NCBI GenBank assembly: GCA_964528055.1
Contig: CAZGQM010000004.1
Coordinates: 186,001-250,000 of the forward strand
DNA length: 64,000 bases
Source of the DNA: Geoanaerobacter sp964528055
GTDB lineage: Bacteria > Desulfobacterota > Desulfuromonadia > Geobacterales > DSM-12255
Direction: 5' to 3'
The notes under the pieces were generated by a model that searched no databases, was not told where the DNA came from, and saw only the letters and a program-made list of their open reading frames with translations. Each line of letters opens with the position of its first letter. The stretch's first letter is position 1. This document shows positions 52,195 to 61,165 of the stretch, in pieces. Position numbers and translations under genes: made by a program.

Positions 52195-53112
52195 ATGAGT
52201 GAAAAACGCTACAACACCTTTTCTGCGGAGCTTCGGCGCGTTTTTGACTGCCGTGTGCAACGGATTTCGGTAGATGCAGGCCTTACCTGTCCCAACCGCG
52301 ACGGCACGGTCGGCATCGGGGGGTGCATCTTCTGTGGCGGCGAAGGCTCAGGCGCCAAGGGGATTGTCCGGGGACTCCCTGTGGTTGAGCAGATTGAGCA
52401 AAACAAGGGGGTCATGGTCAGAAAATTCAAGGCAAAGAAATTTCTTGCCTACTTCCAGCCTTACTCCAACACCTATGCAGATGTGGAGCACCTGCGCAGA
52501 CTATATGATGAAGCACTTGCCGTTACTGATGTTGAGGGATTGATCGTCGGCACCCGTCCGGACTGCCTTCCTGTTGAAGTAATAGATCTGCTGGCAGAAT
52601 ATGCACAAAAAACCTACCTCTGGCTTGAGCTTGGCCTGCAGTCGTCCATTAACCGGACTCTCACCTCGATCAACCGTGGTCACGACACCGCCTGCTTTAT
52701 TGATGCGGTAAAACGTTGCAAAGAACTTGGAATTCGAGTCTGCACACATCTGATATTCGGCCTTCCGGGAGAGACGCGCGATGAGATGCTTTCTACGGCC
52801 ACTCTTCTCAACGAATTGGGGGTAGGCGGGATCAAGCTTCACCATCTGCATGTCATGAAAGGGACTCGACTTGAGGAGCTTTACCTGCAAGGGGGGATAC
52901 AACTGATGGATCGGGACGACTATATCGGACTGGTCTGCGACTTCCTGGAAAGGGTTGATCCAGGCATTCTGGTAATGCGGCTGATTGGTGACGGCGGTCT
53001 GAACCTGGTTGCACCCACGTGGGGATCTGCCAAATTCGACCTGTTGAATGCCATAGATGTGGAGTTTGAACGGCGAGGAACAAGGCAGGGGAGCGCCTTG
53101 ATATCTCTCTAA
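52195..53112 (+). CDS. YhcC-type radical SAM protein (TIGR01212 family)
   Basis: 305 residues from the ATG at 52195 (MSEKRYNTFSAELRRVFDCRVQRISVDAG by its parts). The family's unusual cluster motif is present: CPNRDGTVGIGGCIFC, rather than the compact CxxxCxxC. GLIVGTRPDCLP, WLELGLQSSINRTLTSINRGH and HLIFGLPGETRDEM complete the barrel. The substrate of this family is not established as far as I know. No strong ribosome site; the frame extends to 52159 without better support. The preceding 176 bp hold only a small CCGGCT/AGCCGG hairpin near 52079-52093. Confidence 0.85.
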   Translation: MSEKRYNTFSAELRRVFDCRVQRISVDAGLTCPNRDGTVGIGGCIFCGGEGSGAKGIVRGLPVVEQIEQNKGVMVRKFKAKKFLAYFQPYSNTYADVEHLRRLYDEALAVTDVEGLIVGTRPDCLPVEVIDLLAEYAQKTYLWLELGLQSSINRTLTSINRGHDTACFIDAVKRCKELGIRVCTHLIFGLPGETRDEMLSTATLLNELGVGGIKLHHLHVMKGTRLEELYLQGGIQLMDRDDYIGLVCDFLERVDPGILVMRLIGDGGLNLVAPTWGSAKFDLLNAIDVEFERRGTRQGSALISL

Positions 53113-53115
53113 CAT

Positions 53116-53234
53116 GGAACGTGAAGTTTTTGCAAGGTCAAGGCGCGCAAGGAGCGGGGCGCGAGGCGTACCCTCGGTACGTTGAGCGCTGTGCGACGAA
53201 GAGCAACACCGAGATTGCAAAAAATCCGCGTTCC
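53116..53234. repeat. 119-bp imperfect palindromic element
   Basis: Starts GGAACG and ends CGTTCC. Inside are TTTTTGCAA and TTGCAAAAA arms at matching distances, and a CGTACC/GGTACG centre. The middle of each arm is GC-rich and only partly complementary. It fills the gap between convergent genes at 53112 and 53237. It looks like a dispersed palindromic repeat (REP/MITE-like) that may also act as a transcription stop. Only one copy is in this window, so multicopy status is not shown. Confidence 0.6.
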
Positions 53235-53236
53235 TA

Positions 53237-54478
53237 TTAAAACGGGTGTCCCAAACCCACGAACACCGCCGGCCCATCCTTCCCAAACCCTATATCAACC
53301 CTCCCCACGATATTGGGCCGCACAACCGCCCTGAATCCTATCCCCGGATTGAACTCGAAGTTCCCTGAATTGGCCTTGTCCAGCGACTCGATGACTGCGC
53401 CAAGATCGATGAACGGAGCTGCCTCCCAGTCGGCGGTTACGCCAAATACCCTCCACCGGAACAATCTGATCCGCTCTTCAAGGTTGCAGAGGAAAAAACT
53501 TGAGTCGACAAAACGGTTCCGACCGTAACCGCGAAGGGTCGATTCTCCACCCAGGATACTCCTCTCAAGAAATGGAACGCTGTTCCCTAGAGTCTGGTTG
53601 TAGATAAGCCGAAAGACCGAGACATAACGAGCATTGTCAAGGGGGATGAACCCCTTTGCCTCTGCCTCGTAGTGCTGATAGTTTGCGCTGCTCCCAAGGC
53701 TCTCTGAGCTGAACTCGACCGACAGGCGAGCATATCCGCCGAAAGTAGGGGCAATGGAGGTGTCAAGGGTGCTGTAGACCAGTCCGATCTTCTGCGCATG
53801 CGCGGAGAAACCGTCCATCCCTGGGACATCAGCAGGGGCAAAGACTTCCCTGATATAGGGAACGTTGCGTACTGCCCCTCTATCGATGCTCACCTTCTTG
53901 AAACGCTCCCCGACAAGGAGGCTGATATGCCTCCAGAAGTTGTAGGCAACAGATACTGTGAGGCCAGTCTCCTTGTCAGCATAGTTGGTTTCGTCTTCCT
54001 TGTGGCTGTCGGACTGAAAACCGAAAAACCTTGAGGAACCATCGGTGAAGTGAAAGACAAAGGCGTTGAGTTCCAGTTTCCCGTCAAGAAAGGTTTTGTC
54101 GGTTATCCTGACCTCATAATCGTTGTTGACCTTGGTGGATTGGGAGATATTGGCTTCCCAGTTGAGGGTTGGAGAGGGGTAGAACGCCCCATAGAGCGAT
54201 GAGCTTACGCCGAAGTTCTTGTTGTAGTTTACCTGGGGTGCAACCAGGGCGTTTATTTCGTCCTTCGCGTTATGGAACAGGAAGGCAGTGATAGCGCCAC
54301 CGGTGATCCCCTCGTTCGGGCTCGATGCAATCACCGGTAAAGGTATGGAGACAATCTTTACCTCCTGCGGCGAATCGACATTCGTCAGGGGATAGGGGAG
54401 CAGATCACGTGGGACCATGGTCGTACAGGCGGTGAGTCCGAAAAGCAGAAAGAGTAGTACTAGTAATCGTATAGTCAT
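53237..54478 (-). CDS. Omp85/BamA-type outer-membrane surface antigen protein
   Basis: 413 residues from the ATG at 54478 (MTIRLLVLLFLLFGLTACTT). The signal could be lipoprotein-type (FGLTACT). Most of the protein is beta-strand, and the C-terminal half has the Omp85 barrel signature ERSILGGESTLRGYGRNRF (the RGY motif). It ends GPAVFVGLGHPF with a terminal Phe. Only a short region precedes the barrel, so no POTRA repeats are evident. This is a small surface-antigen-like barrel rather than BamA itself. It lies 103 nt downstream of glgP, behind a hairpin. Confidence 0.82.
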   Translation of the reverse strand: MTIRLLVLLFLLFGLTACTTMVPRDLLPYPLTNVDSPQEVKIVSIPLPVIASSPNEGITGGAITAFLFHNAKDEINALVAPQVNYNKNFGVSSSLYGAFYPSPTLNWEANISQSTKVNNDYEVRITDKTFLDGKLELNAFVFHFTDGSSRFFGFQSDSHKEDETNYADKETGLTVSVAYNFWRHISLLVGERFKKVSIDRGAVRNVPYIREVFAPADVPGMDGFSAHAQKIGLVYSTLDTSIAPTFGGYARLSVEFSSESLGSSANYQHYEAEAKGFIPLDNARYVSVFRLIYNQTLGNSVPFLERSILGGESTLRGYGRNRFVDSSFFLCNLEERIRLFRWRVFGVTADWEAAPFIDLGAVIESLDKANSGNFEFNPGIGFRAVVRPNIVGRVDIGFGKDGPAVFVGLGHPF

Positions 54479-54508
54479 GGGGCGGTCGGATACATCCTGA
54501 AATAGAGA

Positions 54509-54532
54509 GTGGGGCCGATACTCAGGCCCCAC
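54509..54532 (-). terminator. Stem-loop between glgP and the Omp85-like gene
   Basis: Perfect GTGGGGCC/GGCCCCAC stem with an 8-nt loop, 50 nt after the glgP stop. The T run is poor (TCTCTATTTC on the minus strand), so it is a weak terminator or an mRNA-end stabiliser. Confidence 0.4.
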
Positions 54533-54581
54533 ACGTTACCGCATCCGGAATCATTTCTCAAGATAGAAGATGATAGTCGCA

Positions 54582-57146
54582 TCAGCCCCAGTGCAGCAGC
54601 CCGGACTCATAGATGGGCCCCAGCTCAGGGTGGTTTGGCATTACGCGGATAAGAAAACCGTGGCGACCGCAAAAACGGCACTCAAGCTCTCCTTTGAATC
54701 GGTACAGTCCGCCGCCAAGATCATCAGCTGCGGGAAATGGGACAAGCTCTCCCCCAACAATGTTGCCGCGGGAATCGAGAACTCCGAAGTATGCCTCTAC
54801 CGAGACCTCCTGAAGGGAAAGTTCCCCCAGAAAGACCCTTGCTGAGGCAATAATCCGCGATCCACTGGTAACTTCGTCCATTCCGTCCGATTCTACTCCT
54901 TCTATCCGTATCTTCCCCCAGAGATTTCTGATCTGCCCCTTCCAGCGGGAGAGGTCGCAAGCAAGTCTTAGGTTGTCGGTTGCAAGCTGCTGCCAGTGGA
55001 TGTAAGAATTAATATAGAATCGATCGGAGTATTCCTGGACCATCCGGTCAGTACTGAATACCGGACAGAGGGATATCATGGAATTTTTCATCCAGGATAG
55101 CCACCCTCGGGGCATGCTGTCTCCGCCCCGGTCATAAAAAAGAGGGACTATCTCCTTCTCCAGAAGATCATAGATGGCACGCCCTTCAACCTCGTTCTGG
55201 AACTCGATGTCGCTGTATACCTCCCCCCTGCCGATTGCCCAGCCGTTATTCCCGCGGTAACCCTCGCACCACCACCCGTCAAGAACGCTCATATTCAGGC
55301 CTCCGTTGAAGGCAACCTTCATGCCGCTGGTGCCGCTTGCCTCCAGAGGCCGGCGAGGGGTGTTGAGCCATACATCTACCCCTTGCACCAGATGACGCGC
55401 CACCGACATGTCGTAGTCCTCTATGAAGACAATCCGGTGGCGGAAAGGCTCTTCCTTGGAAAACCGGACTATCTGGCGGATCAGCTCCTTCCCTTCGTTG
55501 TCATGTGGGTGAGCTTTGCCTGCGAAAATGATCTGTACCGGCCTTTCCGCATTGTTAAGAATGCGGGCAAGCCGCTCCGGGTCGCGGAACAGCAATGTGC
55601 CGCGCTTGTACGTGGCAAATCGACGGGCAAAACCAATGGTTAGAATCTCCGGGTCCAGAACCTCATCTGCAGACTCGATCTCCTTGGGGGTGGCACCGAC
55701 CTGTCCGAGCTGCACCTTGAGCCGCTCACGTGCGAAACCAACCAGTCTCTCCCTGGCCCGTTCATGGGCTCTCCATAATTCAGCGTCCGGGATTCGCGAC
55801 ATACGGCGCCATACAGCTTGATTGGTCGGCTCTTCAAGCCATCGATTGCCAAGGTAACGAGTCAGGAGTCCTGCCATGTCAGGAGAAAGCCAGGTCTTGG
55901 CATGCACCCCATTGGTAATGGAAGACAGGGGGAGGTGCTCCTCGGGCAGTTCAGGCCAGAGGCTTTTCCACATATGTCGCGAGACCTCGCCGTGCAATTC
56001 GCTGACACCATTTGCGTAGGCTGATAGCTTGAGGGCCAGCACGGCCATGCAGAACGACTCGTGATGATTGTTTGGATTCTGGCGGCCAAGCCCCAGAAAC
56101 TCATCCCGGGATATACCGATAGCCCGGTAGTACTTGCCGAGATACTTTTCCAGCAGATCAGGCGGGAAGTGGTCAATGCCGGCCTCTACCGGGGTATGGG
56201 TAGTGAAGACAGTCCCTACGCGAACCGATTCCATGGCTTCCCTGAATGAGACCCCCTTTTCGGTCATGATAAGCCTGGTCCTCTCAAGGCCCAAAAAAGC
56301 CGAGTGCCCCTCATTCATGTGACATACGTTCGGATCTATTCCAAGAAGCTTCAGCGCTCTGATACCGCCGATACCGAGCAGTATCTCCTGCCTGATTCTC
56401 ATCTCCTGATCGCCGCCATAGAGTTGAGCCGTAATCTCACGGTCCTCAGGGCTGTTTTCCTCAAGGTTTGAGTCAAGAAGATACAGCGGGACTCTTCCTA
56501 CCTGAACACGCCAGATATGAGCCTTCAGCTTCCGGCCAGGCAGGCTGACCTCCACAACCAGAGGCATCCGGTTGGCATCCCGCTCCAGATGAAGAGGAAG
56601 ATTGTAGAAATCATTCTCAGGGTAATATTCCTGCTGCCACCCTTCTATGTTCAGGTACTGGCGAAAGTACCCCTGACGATAGAGCAATCCTATGCCGACC
56701 AATGGAATCCCCAGATCGCTAGCGGATTTGAGATGATCCCCTGAAAGAATCCCAAGTCCGCCGGAATAGATCGGGAGTGATTCGTGAAAACCGAACTCCA
56801 TGGAAAAGTAGGCGGTCCTGAGCTGATGCTCTTTGCCATGGGCCTTTTCAAACCAGGTAGTGCTTGAGAGATACGCTCCAAGCTTTTCATCCACCTGCTC
56901 CAGGTTCGACATGAATCCTTCGTCCGCTGCCAAGCTGTCCAGAGTGGCCTGCTGCAGGGTGCCGAGCATCTCCACCGGATTGTGCCGAACAGCGTGCCAA
57001 AGCTCCAGGTCTATCCTCTTGAAAAGCTCGCGGGCCTCCGGCTCCCAAGTCCACCAAAGGTTGTTGGCAATATGCTGCAGGCGGGAAAGTTCTGGAGTTA
57101 GCGACGGGATTACAGTGAAACGATGCAATATGTTACTGAAATCCAT
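54582..57146 (-). CDS. glgP: Alpha-glucan (glycogen) phosphorylase, DUF3417-bearing type
   Basis: Releases glucose-1-phosphate from glycogen. 854 residues. It has an N-terminal DUF3417 region (LSRLQHIANNLWWTWEPEA), the GT35 catalytic body (YSGGLGILSGDHLKSASDLG by parts, HMNEGHSAFLGLER, FTTHTPVEAGIDHF), and the PLP lysine in EASGTSGMKVAFNGG. A C-terminal beta domain of about 150 residues follows. It starts 9 nt after the NtrC-type regulator, so glycogen breakdown is in the same transcription unit as a two-component system. Confidence 0.95.
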   Translation of the reverse strand: MDFSNILHRFTVIPSLTPELSRLQHIANNLWWTWEPEARELFKRIDLELWHAVRHNPVEMLGTLQQATLDSLAADEGFMSNLEQVDEKLGAYLSSTTWFEKAHGKEHQLRTAYFSMEFGFHESLPIYSGGLGILSGDHLKSASDLGIPLVGIGLLYRQGYFRQYLNIEGWQQEYYPENDFYNLPLHLERDANRMPLVVEVSLPGRKLKAHIWRVQVGRVPLYLLDSNLEENSPEDREITAQLYGGDQEMRIRQEILLGIGGIRALKLLGIDPNVCHMNEGHSAFLGLERTRLIMTEKGVSFREAMESVRVGTVFTTHTPVEAGIDHFPPDLLEKYLGKYYRAIGISRDEFLGLGRQNPNNHHESFCMAVLALKLSAYANGVSELHGEVSRHMWKSLWPELPEEHLPLSSITNGVHAKTWLSPDMAGLLTRYLGNRWLEEPTNQAVWRRMSRIPDAELWRAHERARERLVGFARERLKVQLGQVGATPKEIESADEVLDPEILTIGFARRFATYKRGTLLFRDPERLARILNNAERPVQIIFAGKAHPHDNEGKELIRQIVRFSKEEPFRHRIVFIEDYDMSVARHLVQGVDVWLNTPRRPLEASGTSGMKVAFNGGLNMSVLDGWWCEGYRGNNGWAIGRGEVYSDIEFQNEVEGRAIYDLLEKEIVPLFYDRGGDSMPRGWLSWMKNSMISLCPVFSTDRMVQEYSDRFYINSYIHWQQLATDNLRLACDLSRWKGQIRNLWGKIRIEGVESDGMDEVTSGSRIIASARVFLGELSLQEVSVEAYFGVLDSRGNIVGGELVPFPAADDLGGGLYRFKGELECRFCGRHGFLIRVMPNHPELGPIYESGLLHWG

Positions 57147-57155
57147 ATCATCTCC

Positions 57156-58523
57156 TTAGTATGGCTTTTCTATTCCGAACTTCTCCAAACGGTACTGAAG
57201 TGTTTTATAGCTCATCCCAAGCAGTGGTGCAGCCTTGGCGATTACCCAGCCTGAGCGTCCCATGGCCTTCAGAATCAGCTCTTTCTCCAACTGTTCGATG
57301 GATATCCCTTCCGGCGGAAGATCGAAACGGATAGCACCAACGGGAGAGTTCGCTTCGTGTATCTCCACCGGCAGATCCTCCGGCTGCACCAGCTCTCCCT
57401 CTGCCATCAGCACCCCTCTTTCAATCACGGATTCGAGTTGGCGTACATTGCCGGGCCAGGTATAGTCCATCATGAGCTTGAGGGCAGGCTTAGAGATCCC
57501 TTTAACCAGCATGCCGGAGCTTGTGCTGTACTTTTTGACGAAGAAGTCGGCCAGAGCGGCAATATCGTTCCCTCTCTCGCGCAGCGGGGGAAGGATGACC
57601 CGGATTACATTGAGACGATAGTAAAGGTCTTCCCGGAAAACACCTTTCCTGATTTCCGACTCCAGGTCCTTGTTGGTGGCAGAGATAATCCGCACATCAA
57701 GCGGAATATTGACCTTTCCACCTACCCTGCGGACCTCTTTCTCCTGGATCGCCCGAAGGAGCTTGGCCTGCATTGCAACGTTCATCTCCCCAATCTCGTC
57801 CAGAAAGACCGTGCCGCCGGTGGCAGCCTCAAATATGCCGATCTCCCGAGCGGTGGCTCCGGTGAACGACCCCTTCTCGTGGCCGAAAAGCTCACTTTCC
57901 ATAAGGCTTTCGGGAATTGCAGCGCAATTGATTGCTAGAAACGGCTGATCCCTTCGAGGTGACAGGTCGTGAATGGCACGTGCGACCAGTTCCTTGCCGG
58001 TGCCCGATTCCCCGTAAATCAGAACAGTGGAGCAGGTTGGGGCGATTTTATTAACGATCCGGTAAACCTCTTTGATCTTTGGGTGATCACCGATGATGTC
58101 AGGAAACGTTATTGTGTCCTGGAGCTTCTTCTGCAGCACCTTGTTTTCATGCAGAAGCTTCAGGTGCTCGAAAGCCCGTTGAAGGGTAACAAGAAGAGTT
58201 TCACGATCCAGCGGTTTCTCCAGATAGTCGAAGGCCCCCTTTTTCATTGCCTCAACAGCCGAATCAACGGTCCCGTGAGCAGTCATGATAATTACGCACT
58301 GCTGGGGATTCTGTGCCAGTATGGTTTCCAGAAGCTCTAACCCGGACATCCCCTGCATCTTCAGGTCAGATAGGATAAGATCGTATTCCTCGCATTCAAG
58401 CATTTCAAGGGCCTCTCGAGCACCCGGAACTGAGAGTGCACGGTACCCTTCCCGCTTGAGTATCGCCTCAAGAATGTCGCGCTGCCCCTTTTCGTCATCT
58501 ACAATAAGTATGCTGCCGGTCAT
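57156..58523 (-). CDS. NtrC-family sigma-54-dependent response regulator
   Basis: 455 residues. Receiver with Asp53 (LILSDLKMQG). The AAA+ domain has Walker A GESGTGKE (171-178), the sigma-54 contact loop GSFTGA (a Ser variant of GAFTGA) and GGTVFLDEIGEM. The C-terminal Fis-type helix-turn-helix ends WVIAKAAPLLGMSYKTLQYRLEKFGI. It is encoded 47 nt after its likely partner kinase. Targets may include the adjacent genes, but I found no sigma-54 promoter I could defend. Confidence 0.96.
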   Translation of the reverse strand: MTGSILIVDDEKGQRDILEAILKREGYRALSVPGAREALEMLECEEYDLILSDLKMQGMSGLELLETILAQNPQQCVIIMTAHGTVDSAVEAMKKGAFDYLEKPLDRETLLVTLQRAFEHLKLLHENKVLQKKLQDTITFPDIIGDHPKIKEVYRIVNKIAPTCSTVLIYGESGTGKELVARAIHDLSPRRDQPFLAINCAAIPESLMESELFGHEKGSFTGATAREIGIFEAATGGTVFLDEIGEMNVAMQAKLLRAIQEKEVRRVGGKVNIPLDVRIISATNKDLESEIRKGVFREDLYYRLNVIRVILPPLRERGNDIAALADFFVKKYSTSSGMLVKGISKPALKLMMDYTWPGNVRQLESVIERGVLMAEGELVQPEDLPVEIHEANSPVGAIRFDLPPEGISIEQLEKELILKAMGRSGWVIAKAAPLLGMSYKTLQYRLEKFGIEKPY

Positions 58524-58570
58524 TCATTCTCCTTCAAACGGCATATAGCCCAGCCTGCTGTTCTATGCAC

Positions 58571-59980
58571 CTAACTGTTTCGCATCGGAAGATGCACCGT
58601 AAAGATGGTCCCGTTACCCGGAACACTCTCAACTGAGATGCTGCCGCCATGCTCCTTTACAATCCGCTCCGTAATGGCAAGCCCCAAGCCAATACCTGCT
58701 TCTTTGGTCGTAAAGTATGGCTGGAAAATCTTGGTCAACTCTTCAGGCTGGATACCAACCCCCTGGTCAGCAAAGGTGAGACTGAACAGTTTTGCATCGC
58801 GATCAAATCGCGCTCCAAGTGTAATAGTGCCACCGTTGGGCATAGCCTGGGCTGCGTTCGTAAGAAAGTTGAAGAGACAGTTTCGCATCAGTTCAGGATC
58901 GACCCACATGGCCGGCAGGTCACCGGAAAGATCGGTAACAACTGCAATCCGCTGCTCATCAAGCTTGTCCTTGAGAACCGGGAGTGCCTTTGCCAAGAGT
59001 TCTGAATATGATACTTCGCATGGACGGATTTTCAATGGCCGACCGTAGTTCATGAAGTTGAGCACCATGTAGTTGGCTCGCCGGACCTCTTCCTTGATTT
59101 TGTCAAGGAGGCCCGAGAGGTCGGGACGAGGTTCGTTACAGGCCGTTGTGAGCTCACTCTTCAGGTGGTCGGTTGCTAGGCTGATGTAGTTGAGGGGGTT
59201 GCGGATCTCATGTGCGATTCCGGAGGCAAGCTGGCCTACCCGAGAGAGGTGTTCCGCCTCATAAAGCCTTTTCTCAAGGGATTCCCGTTCCCTGAGTTTT
59301 TCCACCATTTCATTGAAACTGTCTGCCAGTTCGCCAATTTCGTCCCCGCTCTCCACGGGAAAGGTTACGGATAGGTCGCCTGCGGATACCTTTTTCACCC
59401 CCTGTGCCAGTCGGTTGATCGGGTCAGTATAGCGTCGGGCCAAAAAGATGATCAGTCCGATACCAAAGGTGAATACTAAGGATGTGGCCACCAGTCGTCG
59501 AACGAAATTGTCATGCTGTATCTCTCGAACGTTGTCCAGAAGGAGATTAACCTGGATATACCCGAGCTGTTCCTCACCCACGATCACCGGGACTAAAAGG
59601 TCGTAAGGATGAGACATCCCTTCCGCCTTGAATCGTTGAGAAGCTTTCAAACCTTTCCCCAGTTTTTTCAGATCGCGACGCTTGCCGATCTTTGCCGGAT
59701 CCGAAGAGTTGATGATCTCTCCCTCGTTGTCGATGATGTTGATTTCGTTGATTCCCTTGGTGCGAGCATCAATGAGATATTCCTTTAGACGCGACGATTC
59801 AACGTCGTTGGATGTGAGATCCTCGACGCTGACCTGAATTGCTTTCGATATCTCTGTGGTGCTTTCCTGTATCTCATTGACCAGATCATTCTGGCTGTAC
59901 TGGTTCATGACGAAAAGTGTCAGAACGGCTATAACCAGCAGCGATAACATTATGATGATAAGTTTGGTATTCAGCTTCAC
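58571..59980 (-). CDS. Membrane sensor histidine kinase with HAMP domain (NtrB-like pair)
   Basis: 469 residues from a GTG at 59980 (AAAGGGG upstream); a frame to 60109 has no coding signature. First membrane helix at about 6-26, then a periplasmic sensor domain of about 130 residues with a Cache/PAS-like fold (INIIDNEGEIINSSDPAKIG, LLVPVIVGEEQLGYIQV). The second helix is about 163-182, followed by HAMP, HisKA with His257 (LASGIAHEIRNPLNYI) and a HATPase with DQGVGIQPEEL and GIGLGLAITERIV. It pairs with the NtrC-type regulator downstream. Confidence 0.94.
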   Translation of the reverse strand: MKLNTKLIIIMLSLLVIAVLTLFVMNQYSQNDLVNEIQESTTEISKAIQVSVEDLTSNDVESSRLKEYLIDARTKGINEINIIDNEGEIINSSDPAKIGKRRDLKKLGKGLKASQRFKAEGMSHPYDLLVPVIVGEEQLGYIQVNLLLDNVREIQHDNFVRRLVATSLVFTFGIGLIIFLARRYTDPINRLAQGVKKVSAGDLSVTFPVESGDEIGELADSFNEMVEKLRERESLEKRLYEAEHLSRVGQLASGIAHEIRNPLNYISLATDHLKSELTTACNEPRPDLSGLLDKIKEEVRRANYMVLNFMNYGRPLKIRPCEVSYSELLAKALPVLKDKLDEQRIAVVTDLSGDLPAMWVDPELMRNCLFNFLTNAAQAMPNGGTITLGARFDRDAKLFSLTFADQGVGIQPEELTKIFQPYFTTKEAGIGLGLAITERIVKEHGGSISVESVPGNGTIFTVHLPMRNS

Positions 59981-60068
59981 CAGGGCGCCCCTTTCAGCCG
60001 GGAATGGAAACGGTAGGAGTATACACCAGAGGCAGCGGCATAGACAAGGAAAGCCAGCCGGATGGTTT

Positions 60069-61136
60069 TTAGGGGGTAAAGCGGAAGAGCTGGTAGGGCC
60101 CGCTGCCAAGATGGACCCGTGAGGTGGTTACGTAGAAGCTTCCGTCGGGAGCAATGGCAAGACTATCAGGCCATTGGAGTCTGTCGTCCTGTATGACGGT
60201 TTCCATGGTGCCGTCTGGCGTTCGTCGTTTAATGGCATTTTCTTCGATGGCGGTGAAATACAGACTGCCATCCGGACCGAATTCCATGCCGTCGGACGCA
60301 ACTGTGGTTCCCAGCGATTCTACTTTTGCCGGCAGATCAAGGGCAGTAACCTGTTCGTCAAGAAGCCAGCGAAGGGCAATCCTGTAGAGGGTGCGTCCGG
60401 TCAGCGGCTGGAGATAGAGGTACTCTTGGGAACTGTCCAGCGCAATGCCGTCGGCATGGATGCCGGGGGCTGATCCATCGGGGAGAAGCCACTGCCGCCC
60501 GTTTATGGTCAGGGAGAGATCTTCTGAGGTGGTTGCCGGATGGGTATCAAGTACCCGCCAGGAAGTGCCGGTTGAGAGGTGAACAACAACCAGGCCCGGA
60601 CTGCCGGAATCGGTTATGAAGGCGTGACCGCTCCGGGTATCGACACGTACGTCGTTCAGGTAGCTGTTTTCATGGGTTACCGGCGCCGCAAACCGGATTA
60701 TCTGCACTACACGGTTTGAACGGAGATCAACCTTTATCAGTTTTATCCCGTCCTTGACAACCCCCTGCAATCGGGGATTTGCAGAGTCGAGTATCCATAG
60801 ATTGTCGTTGCCGTCTATATAGACGCTCTGTACGCATACAAAGCGACTCAAGGGCTCACTGCCATACCAGCGATTCCACTCCGTGTCCGGGTAGGCTCTC
60901 AAGGTGCCATTCGGGAGGAGCTCGCCAACCGAAGTAGTCACTGATTCGTTCCAGCGAGGAAAGGTCACGAAGATCCTTCCCAGCCGGGAGACGGCAATAC
61001 CGGTCCATTGGTGGCCAGAGTGTGCTATTTCCACAAGGTTGCGACTGCTGTAAGCAAGCTCGTTTCTGCGGCCAACGCACCCCGTGGAAATCAAGAACAG
61101 GAGCAGGGCTATTGTGGAACGGGTAAAGAATGCCAT
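60069..61136 (-). CDS. Lipoprotein of the yellow/major royal jelly protein family
   Basis: 355 residues with lipobox LISTGC at the N-terminus. The body is a beta-propeller of the MRJP/yellow type: HQWTGIAVSRLGRIFVTFPRW, VYIDGNDNLWILDSANPRL (by parts), SYLNDVRVDTRSGHAFITDSG, GSAPGIHADGIALDSSQEYLYLQPL (by parts) and MEFGPDGSLYFTAIEENAI. Bacterial members are of unknown function; some are annotated as L-dopachrome tautomerase-related or gluconolactonase-like. It lies 29 nt after the five-heme cytochrome and 88 nt before the kinase. Confidence 0.85.
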   Translation of the reverse strand: MAFFTRSTIALLLFLISTGCVGRRNELAYSSRNLVEIAHSGHQWTGIAVSRLGRIFVTFPRWNESVTTSVGELLPNGTLRAYPDTEWNRWYGSEPLSRFVCVQSVYIDGNDNLWILDSANPRLQGVVKDGIKLIKVDLRSNRVVQIIRFAAPVTHENSYLNDVRVDTRSGHAFITDSGSPGLVVVHLSTGTSWRVLDTHPATTSEDLSLTINGRQWLLPDGSAPGIHADGIALDSSQEYLYLQPLTGRTLYRIALRWLLDEQVTALDLPAKVESLGTTVASDGMEFGPDGSLYFTAIEENAIKRRTPDGTMETVIQDDRLQWPDSLAIAPDGSFYVTTSRVHLGSGPYQLFRFTP

Positions 61137-61165
61137 CTTTTCCTGTCTAAATATAGCGGTTTAGT

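Noticed and set aside
59981..60109. N-terminal extension of the HAMP sensor kinase
   Set aside because: Low-quality Pro/Cys-rich peptide before a clear membrane helix; the GTG at 59980 has AAAGGGG upstream.
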